NCBI GenBank assembly: GCA_026991065.1
Contig: JALXCG010000508.1
Coordinates: forward strand, 1-5,550
Direction of reading: 5' to 3'
Length of the DNA: 5,550 bases
DNA from: JALXCG01 sp026991065 [NCBI: Gemmatimonadota bacterium]
GTDB taxonomy: Bacteria > GCA-2686955
Of this stretch, positions 1-5,550 are shown one piece after another; within the stretch, counting starts at the first letter, position 1, and every line of letters begins with the position of its first letter. A model generated the notes under the pieces. That model ran no database searches. It saw only the letters and a program-made list of their open reading frames with translations, and was not told the origin of the DNA. The position numbers and the translations under genes were made by a program.

Positions 1-1
1 C

Positions 2-1504
2 GTGAAGACCGATCAGACCACCAATCACTTTCTCCAAGTCCGGCCCGCGCCGCAATACCCCGACGATCCATCGATATTCGTCGGCACTTTCGAGGGGTTC
101 TACTGGACCGAAGATGACGGCGCCAGCTGGCGCCAAGCCAACTTGAACCCCACCCGCATCTCGCGCCTGCTGGCGATCTCTCCTTCGTTCGCCGAGGATG
201 GCACGGTGGTCAGCGCCGGATATGGCATGCACCTCCTCTTCTCCGCCGATCGCGGCTCCTCCTGGGATCTGCGCTTTACCGATTTTCACGCCATCAGCGC
301 CTATTCGTTGGCGATCTCCCCCAACTATGTCAATGACTCGCTGGTGGTCTCCGGGACCGGCGCCGGGATCCGCCTGACCACCGACCAGGGACATACCTAC
401 GCCGATGTCCACCTCGCCGCCTACGATTCCAGCAGCATCGAATACAACTCGATCCGCACAGTGGCGTTCTCCCCCGATTTCGCCAATGATCAGACCATCA
501 TGGCCGTTGCCAACGGCGGTTTCTACCGTTCCACCGATGGAGGGACCGTCTGGGAGGCTTCCCAGCCACCGACGCGGCGCACCTGGAAACTGGCGATCTC
601 ACCCGAGTATCCCGCCGATTCTCTGCTTCTGGCCGGCGGCCCGGACGAAGATGGCGGCCTCTGGCGTTCGCTCAACGGCGGCCGCACCTGGCAGGAGGTG
701 GGAGAGATCACTTCCGCGATCTACGGCATCAAGATCTCGCCTGCTTTTGCCACCGACAATCGCGCCTTTCTGGTCACCGGACTCGATGGCGTGCTGGTGA
801 CCACCGATCGAGGCGACACCTGGTCTCCGGCCAACACCGGCCTGGGATTTGCCTATCCCTCTCACCTGGCTCTTTCCGCCGATTTCGGCCAGAACGGCAC
901 CGCGGTGCTCACGACCGAGGGCCACGGGGTCTTCGAGTCCACCGATTTCGGCCAGACCTGGCATCGCCTGTCGCCGATTTCAGCGCCGGTGACCAGTGGT
1001 CAATGCCTGGCGATCGCGCCCTCCTATCCCGCTGATCCGACCCTTTTTGTCGGCACCTGGGCGGGACTCTATATTTCGGTCGATCGCGGCCGGACCTGGC
1101 AGAAAAAGACCCAGTTCGAGATCTATGACGACCGGCGCCAGGAGCCGTGGGTGATGAGCGGGGCGTGGCACCGCGACAGTGCTGTCTCGCCCGCGATCAA
1201 TCAGGGGATCGCCTGGTCTCAGGAGCCGGGCGCGACCGCCATGTTGCCGATCGTGGGCAGCGGCGGGCGGGTGATCGGAGCCCGCGGGCCGGATCGTGGC
1301 GAGACCCTGATCACGATCGACGGTGGGCACGCCACCGTGGTGGATCTCTACAGCCCAGTGGTTGAAACTGAACAAACCCTGGTGGAGTGGGACGGCTTGC
1401 TCAACACCTACCACGAGCTGACCATTCAGGTGCGCGGTCACAAGAATCCCGCTTCGAGCGGCTACGGCGTGGGGATCGACGCTGTGGAAGTGCGCTTTCC
1501 GTAG
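2..1504 (+). CDS. Asp-box (BNR/sortilin-like) beta-propeller protein with C-terminal jelly-roll-like domain, 5' partial
   Basis: The protein is a chain of eight near-identical repeats of about 46 residues. Each has a strand of the type (L/I)AISPxFxxD followed by an Asp-box, (S/T)xDxGxxW. Counting the GTG at position 2 as residue 1, the Asp-boxes lie at 36-43, 81-88, 126-133, 177-184, 223-230, 267-274, 313-320 and 359-366. This spacing is typical of sortilin/YCF48-like propellers, which are binding scaffolds rather than proven enzymes. Residues about 388-500 form a separate C-terminal module with GPDRG (429-433), VDLYSP (447-452) and KNPASSGY (481-488). I recognise these motifs from a jelly-roll or galactose-binding-like domain common at the ends of secreted bacterial proteins. 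The reading frame is open at the window edge and the first repeat begins almost at once, so the GTG at position 2 is probably internal and the true start, with any signal peptide, lies upstream. The gene ends with TAG. The ligand is unknown. The propeller call is strong; the C-terminal domain call is moderate. Confidence 0.88.
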   Translation: MKTDQTTNHFLQVRPAPQYPDDPSIFVGTFEGFYWTEDDGASWRQANLNPTRISRLLAISPSFAEDGTVVSAGYGMHLLFSADRGSSWDLRFTDFHAISAYSLAISPNYVNDSLVVSGTGAGIRLTTDQGHTYADVHLAAYDSSSIEYNSIRTVAFSPDFANDQTIMAVANGGFYRSTDGGTVWEASQPPTRRTWKLAISPEYPADSLLLAGGPDEDGGLWRSLNGGRTWQEVGEITSAIYGIKISPAFATDNRAFLVTGLDGVLVTTDRGDTWSPANTGLGFAYPSHLALSADFGQNGTAVLTTEGHGVFESTDFGQTWHRLSPISAPVTSGQCLAIAPSYPADPTLFVGTWAGLYISVDRGRTWQKKTQFEIYDDRRQEPWVMSGAWHRDSAVSPAINQGIAWSQEPGATAMLPIVGSGGRVIGARGPDRGETLITIDGGHATVVDLYSPVVETEQTLVEWDGLLNTYHELTIQVRGHKNPASSGYGVGIDAVEVRFP

Positions 1505-1553
1505 CCGCGGTCGACCGGCTCTTGGTCTGCCTCCGCCGCTCCTGGCCGCGTGT
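1505..1553. other. Convergent intergenic gap
   Basis: This 49-bp gap separates the stop codons of two convergent genes. It contains a perfect 10-bp palindrome, CGGTCGACCG, at 1508-1517, and a weak 4-bp stem (GACC/GGTC, 1513-1527). Neither is followed by a T tract on either strand, so no intrinsic terminator can be called. Termination may be Rho-dependent or may occur inside the opposing genes. Confidence 0.6.
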
Positions 1554-2786
1554 CTACGGCAGCCGCGTCTGACGCGCCGCCGGCAGCGCCGGGAAGCTGC
1601 TGCCGGGTGCTCCCCAGATCAGCCAGGTTTCGGTCGCCGGCGCACCGCTCCAGACCACGCAGAGATACCCATCGCCCGCCAAAGCCACGCTCGGCGTGCG
1701 CCCGACAGCGGCAACCAACTGCGGCATCGACCAGCTCTCGCCGCCATCGGCCGACTCGGCCAGTTGGACCGAAAAATCGTTGTTGCTGTCGAGCACTTCC
1801 CAGACCAGCAGCGCGCGTCGCGGCCCGTTGCGCACCAGGCGCGGATTCCACTGCAAGCCGTGGCCGGGGCCGCCGAGCGGATAGGGGAGCGCTTCCCAGG
1901 TCGCACCGGCGTCGTGCGAAGTAGAGACAAAGAGATCATCATCGCCGATCCGGTCATCGACATAGGCGACCCACACCAGCGAATCGTCGGCGGCGATCGT
2001 GGGGCTCCACTGGTTGCCCAGAAGGGTGGGGTGAACCCGCGTCTCGGCCGTGAAACTGCGTCCGAAATCGTCGCTGCGGACCAGCAGCACATCGGCATCG
2101 CCGCCCAGGTCGTCGTAGCTTTCCCAGGCGATATAGGTGCGTCCCCGCCGGGTCATCGCCACCGCGGGCGCGAACTGATCGGTGGCGTCCTCTCCACTCA
2201 CCAGAATCGGTGCCGACCAGTGAACACCGCGGTCCAGCGAGAGCGCCGCGACAATATCGAAATCGAGATCCACCCGGCGCATCCAGACCGCCACCACGCG
2301 CCCACCGCGCCCCGCGGCCAGCGCCACGCCCAGGTTGTGGCCATATTCTCCACTCACCTCGACCGGCGCACCGAAAGAGCGGCCGTGATCCCACGAGAGC
2401 GCCGCCCGAATCCGCCGCGACCCCGCCGTCCCCAGTTCATCCCAGGCACAGACCACCAGCGAGTCCCCCGGCAGAACCACCACCCGTGGCCGGTCCGCCA
2501 TGCTCCCGCCCCGGTCCAGCCCGGCGCCACCATCCGGCCACGATTCGCCACCGTCCCCGGAGCGCGCCCAGTGGATCCCCGCCGGTCCGCTCCAGACGCA
2601 GACCTCGCCACCACCCGCCATGGCCGCGACATCCGGTTTGATATGAGCCCCCAACGAGTCGGCGTGAACCACTCGCGGGGGCTCGAGCGTCGCCGCCGGC
2701 GCCGTTCGACCGCCGCCGCCGACTCCGCCCGGGGCGAAGCCGGCGACCGCAAACCACGCCGCGGCGATCAGCCGAAATCTGCTCAC
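1554..2786 (-). CDS. Secreted sialidase-like six-bladed Asp-box propeller protein
   Basis: This 410-residue protein carries six Asp-boxes, at residues 76-83 (SGDGGESW), 131-138, 183-190, 238-245, 290-297 and 345-352. Their spacing alternates 55, 52, 55, 52, 55, which fits a complete six-bladed propeller of the sialidase/neuraminidase superfamily. Segments such as VAVW, YIAWESY and LLVWEVLDS are the usual inner strands of that fold. The N-terminus (SRFR, then a hydrophobic run at about 6-18, then a Gly-rich stretch) looks like a Sec signal peptide, so the product is probably exported. I chose the GTG at 2786 because it overlaps the upstream amidase stop by four bases (GTGA) and puts the signal peptide at the N-terminus. 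A TTG at 2822 would add 12 residues without hydrophobic character. I could not identify the arginine triad and Tyr/Glu pair of true sialidases, so enzyme activity is not supported; it may be a glycan-binding or partner protein. The gene is co-transcribed with the amidase by inference. It ends with TAG. Confidence 0.85.
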   Translation of the reverse strand: MSRFRLIAAAWFAVAGFAPGGVGGGGRTAPAATLEPPRVVHADSLGAHIKPDVAAMAGGGEVCVWSGPAGIHWARSGDGGESWPDGGAGLDRGGSMADRPRVVVLPGDSLVVCAWDELGTAGSRRIRAALSWDHGRSFGAPVEVSGEYGHNLGVALAAGRGGRVVAVWMRRVDLDFDIVAALSLDRGVHWSAPILVSGEDATDQFAPAVAMTRRGRTYIAWESYDDLGGDADVLLVRSDDFGRSFTAETRVHPTLLGNQWSPTIAADDSLVWVAYVDDRIGDDDLFVSTSHDAGATWEALPYPLGGPGHGLQWNPRLVRNGPRRALLVWEVLDSNNDFSVQLAESADGGESWSMPQLVAAVGRTPSVALAGDGYLCVVWSGAPATETWLIWGAPGSSFPALPAARQTRLP

Positions 2787-2803
2787 GGCTGGGCCGGGAC
2801 CTC
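2783..2803 (-). promoter_or_regulatory. GTGA stop/start overlap with weak ribosome-binding site
   Basis: The stop TGA of the amidase gene (2785-2783) shares bases with the GTG start of the propeller gene (2786-2784), a four-base GTGA overlap typical of translational coupling. The only Shine-Dalgarno-like sequence is GAGGT at 2803-2799, 12 bases before the GTG. That spacing is long, which suggests initiation depends on ribosomes that have just finished the amidase gene. Confidence 0.7.
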
Positions 2804-5239
2804 GATCCAGGACTGGGTCCAACCCTCGGCACCGGCGCCGCTGTTGATTCGGGCGTCAACCGCGTCGCGAATCCCCGGCAGCTCCACATAGAGCAAGTCT
2901 CCCGGGCACTCGGTGCCGCAGGTCGGGCAGACAATGTCCCGATGACCATAGATGTTGGTCTGGTTCTGCCCGTAGCCTTCGTAGTAACTGGTGCCGTGCG
3001 GGTCGATCCCCTTCTGGTCTGCCTTCCAGGCGAAAAGATCGTCGATCCCGTTGAGCAGTTCCGGAGTGGGCTGGTTGTTGTAGGGCTCGTGGTAGTAGCC
3101 GATCGCCGACACCGCCATGCTGCCGCAGTTCATCTTGTCATGCGCGCCGACCACATCATCACCACCGCCACGCCCCTCAAAGAGCATGCCGTTGGCGCAG
3201 GCAAGATACTGGTACCCGATGTCGCACCAGCCGCGGTCGTTCATGTGCAGAATCTGCACCGCCCGCACGGCCGCCGCGCAATCATCAAAACTGTTCGCCT
3301 CGTAGCCGCTGCCGGCGGTGTGGTGCAGCGCCAGGTGGGTCACGTTGCAGTAACTGTACTGGCACGTAGGCGGCATGGCGCCCCACTCGTCGCGACTGTA
3401 AACGTGCGGCTTGGGAAAAGGATCACCGCCGCCGCCACCACCACCGGTCACAGTGAAGGGGATCGTGTCGGTGTCTTGCAGCTCGCCGGTGTCATCGTTG
3501 TAAACCGATACTTGGTAGGTGTAATCATCTCCTTCGGCGCTGCCCGGAACCCCCAGATAGCCGCGATGGGTGCGGGTCTCATTGCCGAGAATCCGCCGCG
3601 TCACATCCCAGCCACCCTTGTGATACCAGGAAGCCATCAACTGACCCTGACTGTTGCGAACCTCGGTCACCCAGCGCACATGCACCGCATCCGCGCCCTC
3701 GTTGCGGGTCACCCGATTGCCGAAGAGGTCGTAACCCGGATCGGCCACGATCGGCTGCGGATCATCCGGCAGCACCTGCACGGAAAGCGGCCCACCGGAG
3801 CCGGTCTGCTCCTCCCACAAGTAGGTCACATCCACCCAGGCGTTCTCCAGGTAGCCCAGGCCCAGGTCGGCGGCAACATCGAATGCCGCATCGCAACCGC
3901 CCGGGTTGAGAACCGTGCGGCCATACTGGTCGAGACCGCCATTGTAGTTGTCGAAATAGGCCGCCTGCGCTTCCGGCATGCCGGTCGGCAGATCGGTCCA
4001 CATGCGCCGCGGGCGCTGGGGATGGTCGGGCGCATTCCAGTAGTTGTCGTCAATGTTCCAGGGGCCGACATCAAGCACGCCGACCGAGGCCACGCTCTGC
4101 CCGTTGTAGTCGAGGCGCGCGTTGTAGGGGGGATTCTCGTAGCCGGGATGGTATTCCCAGCCCAGATTGGCGAATTTCACATATTTGTCGGGCAGCGCGA
4201 TCTCATAACCGGACTGCGAATCGAACTGCGTCATGAAGACGGTGAGCCGCACATTGCCGTCCATGTGCACGCGATTGGGACGGCTGTGACGCGCCCGCTC
4301 CTCGCGCCACACCTGTCGCATCCACTCCAGCAACTCACTGGTGCGCGCCGCGCCCAGATTCTCCCGCACCCGGTTCCAGGAGCGGTTCAGCGTGGAGTGC
4401 AGCAACTGCTCATAGCCGGACGCCGCGATCGCCTCGCGCGCCGCTTCCTCGCCCTCCGCGGCGTCGATCAGATCGTCGCTCCAGCTCTTGAGATCGGCCA
4501 GCGTCGCCGCTTCTTCGCGGGCGATCCTGCGCACGATCGCCAACTCCGATTCGCTCAAAGCCTGCTCGGCGCGCGCCCGCGCGACCAGCTCCGGATTGAG
4601 GAAGAAGTAGGGCAGCACCGACTTGCGCAGCGGGTCCAGCTCCGGCGAGGGCTGCGGCACCGCCACCTGCTCGCCGCGCAGCGTGGAGTCGACGAAGAAG
4701 AGAGCGAGCGCGCCGAGCCGCAGCGCTTCCGGATGCGCGCAAGCACGGGCATCAACCGTGAGTCGCGCCCGCGCCTGCCGGCCATCCGCTTCGCGGCGAA
4801 AATGGAGACCGCCGTAAATCAGCTCCCAGCCCGACGGAAGATCCTGCCACAGATCGAATCCCTCCGGCTGCTGAGCATCGCCGTCCACCGGCAGCGGATA
4901 CCACATCGACCAATCACCGTCGGCGCTCCGGGTGGCAATCTCAAGGTCGATCCGAGCACCATCCGGCAGGGCCGCCGCCCACTTCGCGCTCACCGCATTG
5001 AACGCGATTCCGGCGGTCACCGGCTCCAACTCAATCTCACCGCGCAGAGCCCCTTCCGCCAGCGAGAAACCCTGGGCGCCATGGCGCAACCCATTGATAA
5101 AATGGACCTTGGCGGCGACAGTTGCGGCGTCGCGCAGATCCAGTGTTTGCCGATCATAGGTGGCGGGAGCCACCTGCGCGGTGGCGATCGTGGCCACCGT
5201 TCCTAGAGCGAGGGGGAGCAGCATCGATAGGCCTCTCAT
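2783..5239 (-). CDS. Secreted modular N-acetylmuramoyl-L-alanine amidase (PGRP/amidase_2 superfamily) with RlpA-like domain
   Basis: Family members cut the amide bond between N-acetylmuramic acid and the L-alanine of the peptidoglycan stem peptide, using a zinc ion. The 818-residue product starts with a signal peptide (about 1-21, likely cut after ATA). A beta-rich domain follows (about 29-185, with RSADGDWSMW at 103-112), then a helical charged stretch (about 217-317). Next is an RlpA-like, double-psi-barrel-type domain (about 323-477; GVLDVGPWN at 387-395, YNGG at 432-435), then a probable Ig-like beta domain (about 492-597) and a seven-glycine linker (599-605). The PGRP catalytic domain spans about 610-794. 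It has LALHHTAG (zinc His639), RGWCDIGYQY (Tyr676), YGHRD (His766) and TECPG (Thr776, zinc Cys778), so the expected zinc ligands and catalytic Tyr are present. Nine of the eleven cysteines of the mature protein lie in this domain. The ATG at 5239 gives the best signal peptide. An ATG at 5224 has a better ribosome site (GAGAGG, 7-base spacer) and would shorten the protein by five residues. The frame stays open to 5488, but those residues look non-coding. It is the first gene of a two-gene operon. Confidence 0.9.
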   Translation of the reverse strand: MRGLSMLLPLALGTVATIATAQVAPATYDRQTLDLRDAATVAAKVHFINGLRHGAQGFSLAEGALRGEIELEPVTAGIAFNAVSAKWAAALPDGARIDLEIATRSADGDWSMWYPLPVDGDAQQPEGFDLWQDLPSGWELIYGGLHFRREADGRQARARLTVDARACAHPEALRLGALALFFVDSTLRGEQVAVPQPSPELDPLRKSVLPYFFLNPELVARARAEQALSESELAIVRRIAREEAATLADLKSWSDDLIDAAEGEEAAREAIAASGYEQLLHSTLNRSWNRVRENLGAARTSELLEWMRQVWREERARHSRPNRVHMDGNVRLTVFMTQFDSQSGYEIALPDKYVKFANLGWEYHPGYENPPYNARLDYNGQSVASVGVLDVGPWNIDDNYWNAPDHPQRPRRMWTDLPTGMPEAQAAYFDNYNGGLDQYGRTVLNPGGCDAAFDVAADLGLGYLENAWVDVTYLWEEQTGSGGPLSVQVLPDDPQPIVADPGYDLFGNRVTRNEGADAVHVRWVTEVRNSQGQLMASWYHKGGWDVTRRILGNETRTHRGYLGVPGSAEGDDYTYQVSVYNDDTGELQDTDTIPFTVTGGGGGGGDPFPKPHVYSRDEWGAMPPTCQYSYCNVTHLALHHTAGSGYEANSFDDCAAAVRAVQILHMNDRGWCDIGYQYLACANGMLFEGRGGGDDVVGAHDKMNCGSMAVSAIGYYHEPYNNQPTPELLNGIDDLFAWKADQKGIDPHGTSYYEGYGQNQTNIYGHRDIVCPTCGTECPGDLLYVELPGIRDAVDARINSGAGAEGWTQSWIEVPAQP
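3425..3445 (-). repeat. Seven-codon glycine tract (interdomain linker)
   Basis: Seven consecutive GGT/GGC codons encode a polyglycine linker between the probable Ig-like domain and the PGRP catalytic domain of the amidase. It is an in-frame trinucleotide-type repeat and could vary in length between strains without breaking the frame. Confidence 0.85.
5222..5239 (-). promoter_or_regulatory. Alternative start and ribosome-binding site of the amidase gene
   Basis: Two in-frame ATG codons lie at 5239-5237 and 5224-5222. The second is preceded by GAGAGG (5237-5232) with a seven-base spacer, a good Shine-Dalgarno match. The first has only GGGGG two bases upstream, which is too close to work well. 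The first start adds MRGLS, whose Arg supplies the positive charge expected at the front of a signal peptide. The choice is therefore open, but it does not affect the mature protein. Confidence 0.55.
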
Positions 5240-5311
5240 TGCCCCCGGCGGGTCGGCGCGGGCATCGGCGGGCGTCGGGAGCAGCGACGCCGCGGCGGCC
5301 GAGGGACAGAA

Positions 5312-5326
5312 GAATGGTCGAATGGT
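5312..5326. repeat. Short tandem direct repeat GAATGGT x2
   Basis: GAATGGT occurs at 5312-5318 and again at 5320-5326, an eight-base period, inside the AT-richer patch about 75-85 bases upstream of the amidase start. It could be a regulator half-site pair, or chance. Confidence 0.35.
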
Positions 5327-5449
5327 ATGCAGAAAGAACGCGGCGGCGCTCACCACCCCCGGCGAATGGGTTTGAGCCTCATGCCCAAGCGCACCTGATC
5401 GCGCCGCACTCACCGCCCCTCGCCGCAAAGTGCGCCGCAACAGCGAATT

Positions 5450-5469
5450 GGAGCTGTCTTGGCAGCTCC
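5450..5469. repeat. Inverted repeat (7-bp stem, 6-base loop)
   Basis: GGAGCTG at 5450-5456 and CAGCTCC at 5463-5469 are perfect inverted repeats separated by six bases. The hairpin is not followed by a T tract on either strand, so it is not a standard intrinsic terminator. It lies about 210-230 bases upstream of the amidase start and could be a regulator-binding site or an element of a leader transcript. No direct evidence for either role is visible. Confidence 0.55.
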
Positions 5470-5550
5470 GCGGGGGAGGAGCGGTCAACGCCCAACCGAA
5501 GCCTAACCCCCGGGCCGCTTTTTGAGGAGGGGGCGAGCGCCGATTGGAAC

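Larger units (their letters stand above)
5240..5550. other. Non-coding region upstream of the amidase gene
   Basis: I see no gene in these 311 bases. The amidase frame continues open to 5488, but its translation is rich in Pro, Ala, Arg and Ser without domain character, and a convincing signal peptide begins only at 5239, so I read it as untranslated leader and promoter DNA. The minus strand has an AT-richer patch at about 5340-5304, the likeliest promoter area in a GC-rich region. I could not match a convincing -35/-10 pair: a TTGACC at 5488-5483 has no -10 partner at 16-18 bases. Confidence 0.6.

Noticed and set aside
980-1441. A minus-strand open frame inside the first propeller gene (and a similar one at 599-964)
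   Set aside because: Both are in-register antisense shadows of a + strand gene with eight clear Asp-box repeats.
1508-1517. CGGTCGACCG palindrome as a bidirectional terminator
   Set aside because: A perfect 10-bp palindrome leaves no loop, and no T tract follows on either strand.
1764-2891. A 375-codon open frame on the + strand, antisense to the six-bladed propeller gene
   Set aside because: It is also in exact codon register with the real gene. Its product is Arg/Pro/His-rich without recognisable motifs, and it runs across the real junction of the two minus-strand genes.
2942-5206. A 754-codon open frame on the + strand, antisense to the amidase gene
   Set aside because: It is in exact codon register with the amidase on the other strand. 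In GC-rich genes the codons TTA, CTA and TCA, which would give antisense stops, are rare, so long antisense frames arise automatically. The translation (rich in His, Arg, Val, Ile) shows no domain, whereas the minus strand has clear zinc and fold motifs.
5240-5488. An 83-codon N-terminal extension of the amidase
   Set aside because: The added residues are low-complexity Ala/Arg/Pro/Ser and would bury the signal peptide inside the protein. The ATG codons at 5239 or 5224 put it at the N-terminus.
5460-5488. TTGACC as a -35 box of a sigma-70-type promoter reading toward the amidase gene
   Set aside because: No -10-like hexamer lies 16-18 bases downstream; the bases there match TATAAT at two positions at best.

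Overview
The window is high-GC bacterial DNA (roughly two thirds G+C by eye) holding three genes, all of which look like parts of an extracellular or envelope-associated inventory. There are no RNA genes, CRISPR arrays, mobile elements or phage genes that I can see. The source looks like an environmental or metagenomic bacterium. The phylum cannot be fixed from sequence alone. Multi-domain secreted proteins built from Asp-box propellers, a jelly-roll-like C-terminal module and a PGRP-type amidase recall Chloroflexota, Gemmatimonadota/FCB-group candidate phyla or Myxococcota, but this is inference.

Layout. (1) Positions 2-1504, + strand: the 3' part of a gene for an Asp-box beta-propeller protein with about eight ~46-residue repeats and a C-terminal jelly-roll-like carbohydrate-binding-type domain. 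The gene probably begins before the window. (2) Positions 1505-1553: a 49-bp convergent gap with no convincing terminator. (3) Positions 1554-2786, - strand: a secreted six-bladed, sialidase-like Asp-box propeller protein of 410 aa. (4) Positions 2783-5239, - strand: a secreted modular N-acetylmuramoyl-L-alanine amidase of the PGRP/amidase_2 superfamily (818 aa), with an RlpA-like (double-psi beta-barrel type) domain in its middle. (5) Positions 5240-5550: the region upstream of the amidase gene, holding one clear hairpin and short direct repeats but no confident promoter.

Genes (4) and (3) form an operon on the minus strand: the amidase stop and the propeller start overlap as GTGA, and both products carry export signals. 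A reasonable reading is a coupled pair in which a cell-wall hydrolase is made together with a propeller protein that could bind glycans or act as a partner. The first gene is convergent and encodes a propeller of a different repeat length, so it is a neighbour rather than an obvious duplicate.

The most noteworthy items are the unusual domain assembly of the amidase, its cysteine-rich catalytic domain with a CxxC insertion just before the zinc-binding Cys-Pro-Gly motif, and its translational coupling to a sialidase-like propeller.
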